NCBI GenBank assembly: GCA_030252795.1
Contig: CP127080.1
Location: forward strand, 476,536 to 540,535
Origin: Porticoccaceae bacterium LTM1
GTDB lineage: Bacteria; Pseudomonadota; Gammaproteobacteria; Pseudomonadales; Porticoccaceae
Direction: 5' to 3'
DNA: 64,000 nucleotides
A model generated the notes under the pieces. That model searched no databases, was not told the DNA's origin, and saw nothing but the letters and a program-made list of their open reading frames with translations. A program made the translations under genes and the position numbers. Below are positions 40,731-49,818 of the stretch, piece by piece (the first letter of the stretch is position 1; each line of letters starts with the position of its first letter).

Positions 40731-41868
40731 ACTCGTGCTGCTGTACAGAAACGGCTTCGCCATCTGCAAAAAGAGGCCTGAAAACAGAGTTGTCGGCCAG
40801 TTCTTTCGCCAGGTTGGCTACCTGGCGATTGGCAGCTGGAAAGGTCTCAACAACTTTTATGTTGCTGGTTTTTCCCGAGCCATCTATGTCCAGCCGAACT
40901 TTAGCCAGTGCTTTAGGAATTCCGCTATAAAGATCCTCATCGAACTCAGGTAATAACACCGGCTTGCTGAAAGATTCAGCCAACAATTCATACTCACCGT
41001 TACTGCTCAACAGTTGCCAGGCTTCGCTGTAGACCTTATGAGCGTTGACGTGTTGGCTGAATACCTGCATGTAGTCACCCAAATCCAAAAGTGCCAGTGC
41101 AATTGCACGTGGCTCACCGGTTGCCTTAAATAAGGCCACTAACCGCCTTGCTGCTTCAAGTCCCTGTTGATAATGACGCTTTATGGAAGATTGTGTGCCT
41201 GCCTGAAACCTGCCACTGGTGTAGGACACACGTGTCTGCTGGTGTTTGGCTAAATAATATTGGCATTCCATAAGTAGCCTGAGAGGCTTTTCCAAACGCT
41301 GGTCGCTTGGACCGAATTGCTCAGTCAATAATGTCAGTGCCGCTTTTGACAACTTTACTGAATCCACTAAATCGTCTGAAGAAAATTGCAGTAGATCATT
41401 TTTGTATTTATTCAGGTGCCATTCGCTGCCACTGACCAGAGCCGGAAGATCTGCAACTTTGGGGTTCTGCAGTGTAGTTTGATATAGCGAATCCAAATGG
41501 AGCTTGAGAATTTCGTAGAGTTCTGACTCGCCCGTTAATAGCAGAACTTGTAGTATTCCACGCATACTTTCGGCTTGTGAAAAGCTGTGAATGCCGTGGT
41601 TAATCTTGCTGATGTGTCGAGCTCTTTTGAATGTTTTAAGAGCTTCTAATGGATAGCCTTCTTCAAGCTGCAGGTTACCCAAGCGTATCAATGGATCGTG
41701 GAGTCCTTCGTAAAAAGCCCCTTGTTGATCGCTTAATCTGTCGATGATCTCAATATATTCGAGAGCAAATGGCGATTTCAGGGAGGGCTCGTCCGAAAAC
41801 AGCGTATCTTCGCTATGAGAACTTACTGCAAGTATTATGGTTAGCAGAGCAGAGGCAGTTCGAATCAT
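40708..41868 (-). CDS. Secreted TPR protein with TonB-C-like domain (paralogue B)
   Basis: A 386-residue protein with a short signal peptide (SALLTIILAVSSHS), a helical TPR-like middle (IRLGNLQLEEGYPLEALKTFKRA; SFSQAESMRGILQ) and a C-terminal strand-helix-strand domain (AKVRLDIDGSGKTSNIKVVETFP, FRPLFADGEAV). The motif order is the same as in paralogues A and C; overall identity looks low. The terminal FRP(x)Y/F-x-x-G motif of TonB-like domains is kept. Confidence 0.65.
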   Translation of the reverse strand: MIRTASALLTIILAVSSHSEDTLFSDEPSLKSPFALEYIEIIDRLSDQQGAFYEGLHDPLIRLGNLQLEEGYPLEALKTFKRARHISKINHGIHSFSQAESMRGILQVLLLTGESELYEILKLHLDSLYQTTLQNPKVADLPALVSGSEWHLNKYKNDLLQFSSDDLVDSVKLSKAALTLLTEQFGPSDQRLEKPLRLLMECQYYLAKHQQTRVSYTSGRFQAGTQSSIKRHYQQGLEAARRLVALFKATGEPRAIALALLDLGDYMQVFSQHVNAHKVYSEAWQLLSSNGEYELLAESFSKPVLLPEFDEDLYSGIPKALAKVRLDIDGSGKTSNIKVVETFPAANRQVANLAKELADNSVFRPLFADGEAVSVQQHEFNVLFPN

Positions 41869-41934
41869 TGACGATGTAGCCCGTTTCAGTTTGTATCGTG
41901 CTTGTAGACCTGTAAGTAATGAAAAGGTGCCTTA

Positions 41935-41965
41935 GGGTCTTTTAACACTAGTTGAATACTTACTG
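41935..41965. repeat. Solitary left end of the miniature element
   Basis: TA then GGGTCTTTTAACACTAGTTG continuing GAATACTTACTG matches the left terminal repeat of the 1090-1386 element with four mismatches. No right end lies within 300 bp, so it is a degraded copy. Confidence 0.55.
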
Positions 41966-41986
41966 TCGACAGGCCATGGGCTGTTG

Positions 41987-43204
41987 TCAATTATCCTCTT
42001 TCCATTTTATGGGCAGCGTCACATCAACCTCGGCCAGCTCTTCGGGTCTGCCATTTTTATAGTGTGGTCTGAACAAAGAATTACGAATTAAACGTTGGGC
42101 CTCTTTGGCAGTTTGTTTGTCTTGCTCTGGCAGGGTTTCCAAAACGCGAATTCGGCTGGGTTTACCGCGCTCACTGATGTTGAGCCTTACATGGGCAAGT
42201 CGATTGGCATCGGCTGGCGGTGTATCGGCGATAAAGTTCGGTAGCAGTACTGCCCGGCCAAACAGTTCTTGTTGTAGGTCTGGATTATTGTCGAGCCTCA
42301 ACCAGAGCAGTCGATAAGCATCGTTGGCGGATTGCACCCGGTCATGAATCAGGTGCCAGTCAGCGATGGCAATTTGAGCCTGCGCCTGGTGAGCTGGCGA
42401 GGAATTGTCATTGACAGTGATCTGGTAAACCCGTTCCAGTTTTGCCAAGCCCATTTGGTAAAGATTGTAGAGTTCCCGTTCATGGCGTCGCAGTTCTTCA
42501 CGACGCTGGTTTTGTTTCTGGCGGTCATCAAAAGCGGAATAGCTCATAGCCCGGCTGTGCCAGCGATCCTCTTCATAAAGCCTGTTGTAGTAGTGGCATT
42601 CGGCCTGTAGCTGTAGAGGGATAATGCGTTCCTCAGTGTTATTGTCGGGGAGCAGTTTGGCGATTTTCTCGGCTTCTTCAGATAGCTCACACATCTGGCC
42701 GATGTGGCTGTTGGTGATATCAAATGTGGTCTGGCGCAGTTGGCTGCGATGCCACTGGCTGGCTTCATTGAGCACAGTCAGCAGTTTGGCGTCGAATTGG
42801 CCGTAGTGCTTGCGATAGATCCCCACCAATAAATGATAGTTAAAGGCAAGCTTGTCGATGGCACCTTGCGCGGTCAGGCTGGGTATCATCTCCCGCAGCA
42901 TCGGCTCCTGAAGAATGCTGTAGGGGCCGTATTCCACCCGGTTGATATGCATCGCCCGTTGCAGGGCATTGATCGCTTCGGAATGATGCCCCTGTTCCTG
43001 ATACTGATGAGCAAGCCCTTGGTAAAGCTCGGTCAGACCGGGGTCATAGGCACCGAGCTCGGCTTGCCGCGCTTCAATGGCATCAATATAGGACTGCGCT
43101 GTGGAGGCATCACTGTTGTCAGCACCTATGGTCGGCCCACTCGCTATCAGCAAGGGAAGTGTCATCACAAAGGCAGCAGTGGTGCGAAGCATAGGGGAAA
43201 CCAT
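41987..43204 (-). CDS. Secreted TPR protein with TonB-C-like domain (paralogue C)
   Basis: A 405-residue protein: signal peptide (AAFVMTLPLLIASGPTIGAD), TPR-like helices (YQGLAHQYQEQGHHSEAINALQ, MHINRVEYGPYSILQEPMLRE) and C-terminal LAHVRLNISERGKPSRIRVLET with SLFRPHYKNGRPEELAE, the TonB-C-like element. Of the three paralogues its Glu-Pro-Met-Leu-Arg motif most resembles that of paralogue A. A terminator-like hairpin separates it from gcdH. Confidence 0.68.
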   Translation of the reverse strand: MVSPMLRTTAAFVMTLPLLIASGPTIGADNSDASTAQSYIDAIEARQAELGAYDPGLTELYQGLAHQYQEQGHHSEAINALQRAMHINRVEYGPYSILQEPMLREMIPSLTAQGAIDKLAFNYHLLVGIYRKHYGQFDAKLLTVLNEASQWHRSQLRQTTFDITNSHIGQMCELSEEAEKIAKLLPDNNTEERIIPLQLQAECHYYNRLYEEDRWHSRAMSYSAFDDRQKQNQRREELRRHERELYNLYQMGLAKLERVYQITVNDNSSPAHQAQAQIAIADWHLIHDRVQSANDAYRLLWLRLDNNPDLQQELFGRAVLLPNFIADTPPADANRLAHVRLNISERGKPSRIRVLETLPEQDKQTAKEAQRLIRNSLFRPHYKNGRPEELAEVDVTLPIKWKEDN

Positions 43205-43288
43205 AATTAATAAGCCGTCAGACTATCTCAGAGGGCAATATTGCTCAAATAATTCCCGAGGCAAGGGGGGGCATTTTGGTGAACCAAA

Positions 43289-43332
43289 ACTAAAAAGGCG
43301 CAGAGGATACGAATCCGCTGCGCCTTTTTAGT
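43289..43332. terminator. Bidirectional rho-independent terminator of gcdH
   Basis: ACTAAAAAGGCGCAG (43289-43303) pairs perfectly with CTGCGCCTTTTTAGT (43318-43332), a 15-bp stem, with a further GGAT/ATCC pairing inside the loop. A-runs and T-runs flank the GC core on both strands, so it can stop transcription both ways. It lies just downstream of gcdH (minus strand) and upstream of paralogue C. Confidence 0.85.
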
Positions 43333-43347
43333 ACATCTAAAAGCTGA

Positions 43348-44529
43348 TTAGCAGAACGCTTGTATGCCGGTCTGGGCACGACCCAGAATCAGGGCGTGAA
43401 CGTCGTGAGTACCTTCGTAGGTATTCACCACTTCCAGGTTCAGCATATGGCGCATGATCGGGTATTCGTCGGAACAGCCGTTACCGCCGTGCATGTCGCG
43501 AGCAACACGGGCAATTTCCAGCGCTTTGCCAGCGTTGTTGCGCTTGAGCAGGGAGATCAGTTCCGGTGCCAGCTTGCCTTCGTCTTTCAGGCGGCCGGCT
43601 TGCAGGCAGCCCTGCAGGCCCAGGCTGATTTCGGTCTGCATGTCGGCCAGCTTCTTCTGGATCAGCTGGTTGGCTGCCAGCGGACGGTTGAACTGCTTGC
43701 GATCCAACACGTAGTCGCGAGCGGTGTGCCAGCAGGCTTCGGCGGCACCCAGAGCACCCCAGGAGATACCGTAGCGGGCGCTGTTCAGGCAGCCAAACGG
43801 TCCACGCAGCCCCTGAACGCCCGGCATCAGGTTTTCGTCTGGAACAAATACATCTTCCATCACGATTTCACCGGTTACGGAGGCGCGCAGTGCCAGCTTG
43901 CCTTCAATTTTCGGTGCGGACAGGCCTTTCATGCCTTTTTCCAGAATGAAGCCGCGAATCACGTCGTCTTCAGTCTTCGCCCATACTACGAATACATCGG
44001 CAAACGGGGAGTTGGTGATCCACATTTTGGCGCCGTTGAGGATATAGCCGCCCTCTACTTTCTTGGCGCGGCTCTTCATGCCGCCGGGGTCAGAACCGTG
44101 ATCCGGCTCGGTCAGGCCAAAGCAGCCAACCCACTCGCCAGTAGCCAGTTTTGGCAGGTATTTTTGTTTCTGCTCTTCGGTGCCGTAGGTGTAGATCGGG
44201 TACATTACCAGACTGGACTGTACGCTCAGCATGGAGCGGTAGCCTGAGTCGACGCGCTCGATTTCGCGAGCCACCAGACCGTAGCAAACGTAGTTAACGC
44301 CCGGGCAGTCGTAGCCCTGGATAGTGGAGCCGAGCAGACCCATTTCGCCCATCTCGTTAAAGATTTCGCGATCGGTGTGCTCGTTGCGGAATGCCTCGCG
44401 TACGCGCGGGGCCAGCTTTTCCTGAGCATACTGGCGAGCGGCGTCGCGCACCATGCGCTCTTCTTCGGTCAGTTGTTGCTCCAGCAGGAACGGATCCTGC
44501 CAGTCAAATTTGCCCCAGCTGTGTGGCAT
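43348..44529 (-). CDS. gcdH: Glutaryl-CoA dehydrogenase GcdH
   Basis: A 393-residue acyl-CoA dehydrogenase of the glutaryl-CoA type, which oxidises and decarboxylates glutaryl-CoA to crotonyl-CoA in lysine/tryptophan breakdown. N-terminal [23 protein letters not shown]-binding [16 protein letters not shown] and [16 protein letters not shown], and the catalytic Glu in [15 protein letters not shown] near residue 370. The divergent LysR gene fits the common gcdH-regulator arrangement. Confidence 0.93.
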   Translation of the reverse strand: MPHSWGKFDWQDPFLLEQQLTEEERMVRDAARQYAQEKLAPRVREAFRNEHTDREIFNEMGEMGLLGSTIQGYDCPGVNYVCYGLVAREIERVDSGYRSMLSVQSSLVMYPIYTYGTEEQKQKYLPKLATGEWVGCFGLTEPDHGSDPGGMKSRAKKVEGGYILNGAKMWITNSPFADVFVVWAKTEDDVIRGFILEKGMKGLSAPKIEGKLALRASVTGEIVMEDVFVPDENLMPGVQGLRGPFGCLNSARYGISWGALGAAEACWHTARDYVLDRKQFNRPLAANQLIQKKLADMQTEISLGLQGCLQAGRLKDEGKLAPELISLLKRNNAGKALEIARVARDMHGGNGCSDEYPIMRHMLNLEVVNTYEGTHDVHALILGRAQTGIQAFC

Positions 44530-44589
44530 GGCGATTTCTCCAAAAGAAACGGATTTAGGTGGCGCACTATACGATGGTATATATTATAA

Positions 44590-44607
44590 ATAAAATATAT
44601 GTTTTAT
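44590..44607. promoter_or_regulatory. LysR-type operator candidate between gcdH and its regulator
   Basis: ATAAAATATATGTTTTAT is a perfect-arm palindrome (ATAAAA / TTTTAT) in the 100-bp, AT-rich shared promoter region. It contains T-N11-A spacing typical of LysR-family boxes. Its position over both start regions suggests auto- and cross-regulation; inference only. Confidence 0.4.
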
Positions 44608-44629
44608 ATCGAAGGTATATAAAAGATAT

Positions 44630-45502
44630 ATGAATGTCAGACAGCTGGAAATCTTCCTGGCGGTTGTGGAGTGCGGCAGTTTTACCGGTGCTGCCAAGAT
44701 GCTCAATATGGCCCAACCCGCGGTCAGTATCGCCATTGGTAAATTGGAAAAAGAGCTGCAATTGAGCCTGCTCAATCGCGGTGACCAGGTGGTGCCCACG
44801 GCCGAGGGTTCGGTGCTGGTCAAGCACGCCCGCAAGCTGCTGGACGGTGTCCAGGCAGCGCAACAACAGATGGCGGACTTTAACAGCCTGCAGCGCGGCG
44901 AAGTACGCTTCAGTACCAGCGCCATGCTGGGTAGCTACTTTTTCTTGCCTCATATCAAGGCGTTTCGCCAACAGTATCCCGGCCTCAGTTTACGGGTGCT
45001 CAACGAGGGTACGCACGGCGCTCGCCAGCTGCTGGAAGAGGGGGCTACCGATATGGCGGTAGTCAATATGGATGATCTGCCGGATGGGGTGGAGGCGGTA
45101 CCATTGACCCGCCAGGAAGTGGTGGCCTGTGTCAGTAAACAACATTCACTGGCAAGCAAAAGGAGTGTTGCTTTTGAAGACTTCGCTCGCCAACCCCTTG
45201 TGCTATATAGGGAAAACTATGCGCTGCGTCGTCTGGTGGACAGCCTCAGTCTGCGATTTCAGGTAGTGCCGGAAATAGTGATGGAAACTGACCTGCTGGG
45301 CATGATCCTTGGTATGGTCAGTGCCGGTGATGGTGTCACGATAGGATTGCGGGCGATGACCGAGAGTGAACCGGTGCTGGTGAGCATCCCGTTTCAGGAG
45401 CCCATTTGGTTGTCGTTGGGAATTGCCTGGAAGCGAGGCAAGTACCTGTCGATTGCCAATCGAACATTTGTGGATTTTTTGGTGGGTAATCAATCCATAT
45501 GA
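44630..45502 (+). CDS. LysR-family transcriptional regulator
   Basis: A 290-residue LTTR: N-terminal winged helix MNVRQLEIFLAVVECGSFTGAAKMLNMAQPAVS shortened here to LEIFLAVVECGSFTGAAKML plus QPAVSIAIGKLEKEL, then a periplasmic-binding-protein-like effector domain (SAMLGSYFFLPHIKAF, GDGVTIGLRAM). It is divergent from gcdH and is probably its regulator (GcdR-like), responding to glutarate or a derivative. The effector assignment is inferred. Confidence 0.88.
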   Translation: MNVRQLEIFLAVVECGSFTGAAKMLNMAQPAVSIAIGKLEKELQLSLLNRGDQVVPTAEGSVLVKHARKLLDGVQAAQQQMADFNSLQRGEVRFSTSAMLGSYFFLPHIKAFRQQYPGLSLRVLNEGTHGARQLLEEGATDMAVVNMDDLPDGVEAVPLTRQEVVACVSKQHSLASKRSVAFEDFARQPLVLYRENYALRRLVDSLSLRFQVVPEIVMETDLLGMILGMVSAGDGVTIGLRAMTESEPVLVSIPFQEPIWLSLGIAWKRGKYLSIANRTFVDFLVGNQSI

Positions 45503-45570
45503 AGTATGTAGAAGCTGTTTATGCAGAATATTTGCGGTTTTTCTGCAAAATGGCAGGGTACAATAACTGC

Positions 45571-45591
45571 ATAACTAGCGTTAACAGGCCC
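45571..45591. repeat. Solitary right end of the miniature element
   Basis: ACTAGCGTTAACAGGCCC, next to TG rather than the expected TA, matches the right terminal repeat of the 1090-1386 element over about 17 of 21 bases. It lies 19 bp before the alr start codon. Confidence 0.5.
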
Positions 45592-45609
45592 TGGGAACCA
45601 AGAAAATAA

Positions 45610-46698
45610 ATGGCTCGGTACATTCAAGCGGATATCAGCCGCAGTGCCCTACAGCACAACTTCAACCTGATCAAGTCCTGTGCGGGAAATGCCCGCATTG
45701 TAGCGATTATTAAAGCCAATGGTTACGGACACGGCGCCGTGGAGGTGGCCAGATCTCTGCCGGAAGCAGATATTTTCGGGGTTGCCTGTATAGAAGAGGC
45801 GCTTGAGTTGGTGGAGTCCGGCATTCAACAGCCGGTGTTGTTACTGGAGGGATTTTTTGAAGCCAGTGAGCTGCCTGAAATTGCTCACTTTGGTTTTGAA
45901 GTGGTGATCCACAGTCGCGAGCAACTGGACAAGCTGCTGGCTGCAAATCTTGAAAAACCGATTGTAGCCTGGCTTAAACATGACAGCGGTATGCACAGGC
46001 TAGGATTTACCGCCGAAGAGTTTCGCGATGCTTACCGGGATCTTGATGCCAGCGCCAATGTTTCGGAAATTCGCTTGATGTCGCACTTGGCCTGCGCCGA
46101 CGATCTGGGCAGTGATTTTACCGATCAACAACTGCAGCGCTTTGCAGAGGCCACCAAAGGGTTGCCCGGTGATGTTTCACTGGCCAATTCGGCAGGCCTG
46201 CTTGCCTGGCCAGATACTCGAGGCAACTGGGTGCGGCCGGGGCTGGTGATGTACGGTTGCTCGCCTTTTAATGAGGCTCATGGCATTGCCGACCAGTTGC
46301 AGCCTGTAATGACGGTGCGTTCAAAGATTATGGCGATCCACAATCTGGAAGTGGGCGAAGGCCTTGGTTATGGCCAGAGCTGGAAGGCGGACAAGCCGAC
46401 CCGGGTTGGCACAGTGGCTGCCGGATACGGGGATGGTTACCCGCGCCATGCCCAAACCGGAACCCCAATGTTGGTTAATGGTCAACGCACCCGCCTGCTG
46501 GGAAGGGTTTCCATGGATATGCTCTCTGTTGACCTTTCGGATTTGCCCGATGCAAAGGTTGGTGACCCCGTAGTTCTGTGGGGGGAAGCCAGCAATGGCC
46601 AGCGTGTCAGTGCCGTGGAAGTGGCAGCCCACGCTGACACAATCGTGTGGGTGCTGTTAACAGGGATTACGGCGCGCGTTCCACTGGTGTATAAGTAA
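45610..46698 (+). CDS. alr: Alanine racemase
   Basis: A 362-residue PLP enzyme producing D-alanine for peptidoglycan. The PLP-lysine motif AIIKANGYGHGAVEVA puts the Schiff-base lysine at residue 35; the catalytic tyrosine lies in AAGYGDGYPRHA, and LLGRVSMDMLSVDL follows. It lies near the solo repeat end. A catabolic (dadX-like) role cannot be excluded from sequence alone. Confidence 0.92.
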   Translation: MARYIQADISRSALQHNFNLIKSCAGNARIVAIIKANGYGHGAVEVARSLPEADIFGVACIEEALELVESGIQQPVLLLEGFFEASELPEIAHFGFEVVIHSREQLDKLLAANLEKPIVAWLKHDSGMHRLGFTAEEFRDAYRDLDASANVSEIRLMSHLACADDLGSDFTDQQLQRFAEATKGLPGDVSLANSAGLLAWPDTRGNWVRPGLVMYGCSPFNEAHGIADQLQPVMTVRSKIMAIHNLEVGEGLGYGQSWKADKPTRVGTVAAGYGDGYPRHAQTGTPMLVNGQRTRLLGRVSMDMLSVDLSDLPDAKVGDPVVLWGEASNGQRVSAVEVAAHADTIVWVLLTGITARVPLVYK

Positions 46699-46762
46699 TA
46701 CTTTGCTACGATTTTTTGAAACGCTATAGTTCAGGCAAATAGCCCCAGACGAGGATGTCACA

Positions 46763-47131
46763 GTGAGCTCAGCAGAAAGACGCCGTTTTCAACGTATACC
46801 TTTTGTAACTATTGTCACGCTCTACCACGACAAGGAACATGTTCCGGTTGAACTGGTTGACCTTTCCCTAAAAGGTGCCCTGTTCCGGGTGCTGGGTGAA
46901 ACACTTCTGTCAGTAGGTGACTCCGCCAACCTTCATGTCGTCCTAAGCAGCGACGTCATTATCGAAATGCAGGGAGTGATCGCTCACGAAGAAGGCGATT
47001 TCAAGGGGATGCAGTGCACTGAACTGGATATTGAGAGTGCAGGTCACTTGCGGCGCCTGATTGAGCTGAACCTTGGAGACGCCGAGCAGCTGGAGCGCGA
47101 ACTGAAAACGCTGGTGATGCAAAACAGCTGA
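46763..47131 (+). CDS. PilZ domain protein
   Basis: A 122-residue protein with the c-di-GMP-binding motifs ERRRFQRIPF (RxxxR) at residues 4-13 and VDLSLKGALFRV (D/NxSxxG) near residue 31. Single-domain PilZ proteins act as adaptors for motility or envelope functions. It starts with GTG preceded by GAGGA at 46751. It follows alr by 64 bp in the same direction. Confidence 0.88.
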   Translation: MSSAERRRFQRIPFVTIVTLYHDKEHVPVELVDLSLKGALFRVLGETLLSVGDSANLHVVLSSDVIIEMQGVIAHEEGDFKGMQCTELDIESAGHLRRLIELNLGDAEQLERELKTLVMQNS

Positions 47132-47146
47132 GGGGGCCGACAAGCA

Positions 47147-47536
47147 CTAGGGATTGCCGGGGTCGATCAGCTTTACCACTTGCACATCCGTTTCGCGATG
47201 CTTGCCGGCTTTTGCAAGTTGGTTCAGGTAATCCTGCCAAAGTCTTTCGTATTCACTGCCCAGTTTGTGCAGATAGTCCCAGGTGTAAATTCCAGAGTCG
47301 TGGCCATCATCAAACACCAGCCGCAGCGCGTAGTTGCCAGCCCGTTCAATATTCAACAGCTTCACATGGCGTTTGCCATATTGAAGTACCTCCTGGCCGG
47401 GACCGTGACCTTTAACCTCGGCGCTGGGTGACATAACCCGCAGATATTCGGCGCTCAGTTCAAAGCGTGAGCCATCGGCGTAGTGAATCTCCAAATGGCC
47501 GTCGGCTTTGTGGAGTTTGATTTTGGTGGGGAGCAT
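47147..47536 (-). CDS. DUF971 protein (gamma-butyrobetaine-hydroxylase-like N-domain)
   Basis: A 129-residue protein: TKIKLHKADGHLEIHYADGS, RFELSAEYLRVMSPSAEVKGHG and HDSGIYTWDYLHKLGSEYERLW are the DUF971 features, a zinc-binding domain found alone or at the start of gamma-butyrobetaine hydroxylase. A GGAGG site 6 bp upstream fixes the ATG at 47536. It follows hslU, a common gammaproteobacterial arrangement. Confidence 0.88.
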   Translation of the reverse strand: MLPTKIKLHKADGHLEIHYADGSRFELSAEYLRVMSPSAEVKGHGPGQEVLQYGKRHVKLLNIERAGNYALRLVFDDGHDSGIYTWDYLHKLGSEYERLWQDYLNQLAKAGKHRETDVQVVKLIDPGNP

Positions 47537-47559
47537 CGAGCACCTCCGGTGCCCGATGG

Positions 47560-47656
47560 GTCGGACGTCTGAAGTCGGACGTCGGACGCACAGCACCCAG
47601 TTAATGTTTTGCGGTGGCTAGGCCACCGCAGCGTCAGACGTCAGACTTCCGACGTC
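47560..47656. repeat. GTCGGACGTC-type repeats with an inner hairpin between DUF971 and hslU
   Basis: GTCGGACGTCTGAAGTCGG... (47560-47589) and GCGTCAGACGTCAGACTTCC... (47631-47656) flank a perfect hairpin GCGGTGGC-TAG-GCCACCGC (47611-47629). Part of the same GTCNGACGTC repeat family as 10087 and 49057. No T-tract follows, so a terminator is not supported. Confidence 0.7.
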
Positions 47657-47664
47657 AAGCCAGA

Positions 47665-48990
47665 TTAAAGAATAAACCGCGACAGGTCTTCATCCTGCGA
47701 CAGTTCACCCAGCGCTTTGTCCACATAGGCAGCGTCGATATTTACGTGCTCGCCTTTGGTGGCCAGATCGGAAGCGTCGAAAGAGACCTCCTCCAGCAAT
47801 CGCTCCAGCATGGTGTGCAGGCGACGGGCACCTATATTTTCGGTTTTTTCGTTGACCTCAAATGCCAGTTCGGCGAGGCGGCGAATTCCATCGTTGGCAA
47901 AGGCCACTTTCAGGCCTTCAGTCGCCAACAATTCACGATACTGTTCGGTAAGCGAGGCGGTTGGCTCGGTAAGAATGCGCTCAAAGTCATCGGCGCTCAG
48001 CGAGTCCAGTTCCACACGAATCGGCAGACGACCCTGCAGTTCCGGAATCAGGTCGGACGGCTTGGTCAGGTGGAACGCGCCGGAGGCGATAAACAGGATG
48101 TGATCGGTTTTGATCATTCCATATTTGGTGGTCACGGTGCAGCCTTCAATCAGCGGCAGCAGGTCGCGCTGAACGCCTTCGCGGGAGACATCGGCACCAG
48201 AGGTTTCGCCGCGTTTGGCCACTTTGTCGATCTCGTCGATAAACACAATGCCGTTTTGTTCGGCGGCTTCAATGGCGCGAGTCTTGATGTCCTCTTCGTT
48301 GACCAGCTTGGCAGCTTCCTCGTCACGCAAGAGATGCATGGCTTTGGCGACAGTCATCTTGCTGCGTTTTTTGCGGCCCGATCCCAAGTTGGAGAACATG
48401 CCCTGCAGTTGGCTGGTCATCTCTTCCATGCCGGGAGGGGCCATAATTTCTACACCCATGGAGGCATCGACGTCGATCTCTACTTCCTTGTCGTTGAGTT
48501 CGCCTTCACGCAATTTTTTGCGAAATAGCTGGCGTGTGCTGGAGTCCTTGTTCTCCTCAGGTTCGCTTCCGCGAGCAGGGGTGAGCAGGGCGTCGAGAAT
48601 ACGCTCTTCGGCCGCATCGGCGGCGCGTTGATGAACTTTTTGCATCTCCAGTTCGCGAATCTGTTTAACCGCAGTTTCCGCCAAGTCGCGAATGATGGAG
48701 TCCACTTCGCGGCCTACATAGCCCACTTCGGTAAATTTGGTGGCTTCCACTTTGATAAACGGCGCTTTGGCCAGGCGAGCCAGGCGGCGGGCAATTTCGG
48801 TTTTACCGACACCGGTTGGGCCAATCATCAGGATATTTTTGGGGGTTACTTCATTGCGCAGCTCTTCATTTAGCTGCATGCGGCGCCAGCGGTTGCGCAG
48901 CGCGATGGCCACCGAGCGCTTGGCGTTTTTCTGGCCGACAATGTGGCGGTCCAGTTCGTGAACGATTTCTCTGGGTGTCATGTTGGACAT
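47665..48990 (-). CDS. hslU: HslU, ATPase subunit of the HslVU protease
   Basis: A 441-residue AAA+ ATPase. Walker [16 protein letters not shown] near residue 58, arginine finger and sensor region in the C-terminal half, and the I-domain insertion (residues about 110-240, [19 protein letters not shown]). It unfolds substrates for HslV. The gene is downstream of hslV but separated by about 200 bp of repeats, which is unusual for this normally tight pair. Confidence 0.95.
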   Translation of the reverse strand: MSNMTPREIVHELDRHIVGQKNAKRSVAIALRNRWRRMQLNEELRNEVTPKNILMIGPTGVGKTEIARRLARLAKAPFIKVEATKFTEVGYVGREVDSIIRDLAETAVKQIRELEMQKVHQRAADAAEERILDALLTPARGSEPEENKDSSTRQLFRKKLREGELNDKEVEIDVDASMGVEIMAPPGMEEMTSQLQGMFSNLGSGRKKRSKMTVAKAMHLLRDEEAAKLVNEEDIKTRAIEAAEQNGIVFIDEIDKVAKRGETSGADVSREGVQRDLLPLIEGCTVTTKYGMIKTDHILFIASGAFHLTKPSDLIPELQGRLPIRVELDSLSADDFERILTEPTASLTEQYRELLATEGLKVAFANDGIRRLAELAFEVNEKTENIGARRLHTMLERLLEEVSFDASDLATKGEHVNIDAAYVDKALGELSQDEDLSRFIL

Positions 48991-49056
48991 GTTATTTGGA
49001 GTCCTGCTCTACGGGGTGCCATTTGAGTTGCTAAGCGGCACCGTTCAATTTGGGTT

Positions 49057-49189
49057 GGTCGCACGTCAGACGTCTGACGTCGCACGCTAAAAACAAATTC
49101 GTCATTGTGAACGTAGTGAAGCAATCTCCATCAAGCTGGCAGATGCGTCGGGAGATTGCCACGTCGCCTACGGCTCCTCGCAATGACAG
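49057..49189. repeat. Two repeats between hslV and hslU
   Basis: GGTCGCACGTCAGACGTC...GTCGCACGC (49057-49087) is a self-complementary copy of the GTCGCACGTC family. Next, GTCATTGTGAACGTAGTGAAG (from 49101) and GGGAGATTGCC...GCAATGACAG (to 49189) are inverted halves of the widespread 'GTCATTGCGAGC...GCAATCTCC' BIME-like repeat. Confidence 0.8.
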
Positions 49190-49195
49190 GGGGCG

Positions 49196-49735
49196 TTAAT
49201 ATTCAATCTCTTCAATAGTGCGGCTGTGGTTGGTGTAGATACACACATCGCCGGCGATTGAGAGGCCTTTTTCGACAATTTCCCTGGCGCTCATCTCGGT
49301 GCAGTCAAGCAGTGCCCGAGCGGCTGATTGGGCAAAGGCACCACCGGAGCCAATGGCGATCAGGTCGTCCTCCGGCTGCATTACATCGCCATTACCGGTA
49401 ATGATCAGAGAGGCCTCTTCATCGGCCACTGCCAGAAGTGCTTCCAGTCGGCGCAGCATGCGGTCAGTGCGCCAGTCTTTGGCTAACTCGACGGCGGCGC
49501 GAGTCAGGTTACCGCGGTGTTGTTCCAGTTTGGCTTCAAAGCGTTCAAAGAGGGTGAAGGCGTCGGCAGTGCCGCCGGCAAATCCGGCAATTACTTTGCC
49601 GTTATACAGGCGACGCACTTTTTTGGCGTTGCCTTTCATGACGGTGTTGCCGAGAGTGACCTGGCCGTCGCCGCCAATCACAACCTTGCCGTTGCGACGC
49701 ACGGATAAAATAGTAGTGCCACGGTATTGTTCCAC
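49196..49735 (-). CDS. hslV: HslV, peptidase subunit of HslVU
   Basis: A 179-residue N-terminal-nucleophile threonine protease. [20 protein letters not shown] begins at residue 7: the MEQYRG prefix must be removed to expose the catalytic Thr, as in other HslV with a short propeptide. Conserved [15 protein letters not shown] and [19 protein letters not shown] follow. It forms the hexameric/dodecameric protease with HslU, dealing with misfolded proteins. Confidence 0.95.
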   Translation of the reverse strand: MEQYRGTTILSVRRNGKVVIGGDGQVTLGNTVMKGNAKKVRRLYNGKVIAGFAGGTADAFTLFERFEAKLEQHRGNLTRAAVELAKDWRTDRMLRRLEALLAVADEEASLIITGNGDVMQPEDDLIAIGSGGAFAQSAARALLDCTEMSAREIVEKGLSIAGDVCIYTNHSRTIEEIEY

Positions 49736-49818
49736 TGTGGTGTTGCTCCCTGATTTTGGTGAGTTATAGGGGGCTAGGTTGGGGCGGCCGACTGAAATTC
49801 AAGGTGGGAGGTATACAA

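Noticed and set aside
43360-44247. 295-residue frame antisense to gcdH
   Set aside because: The gcdH reading is complete with catalytic motifs; the antisense frame has no recognisable features.
47614-48528. 304-residue frame antisense to hslU
   Set aside because: Lies over the hslU coding sequence, which is complete and recognisable; Phe/Gly-rich shadow composition.
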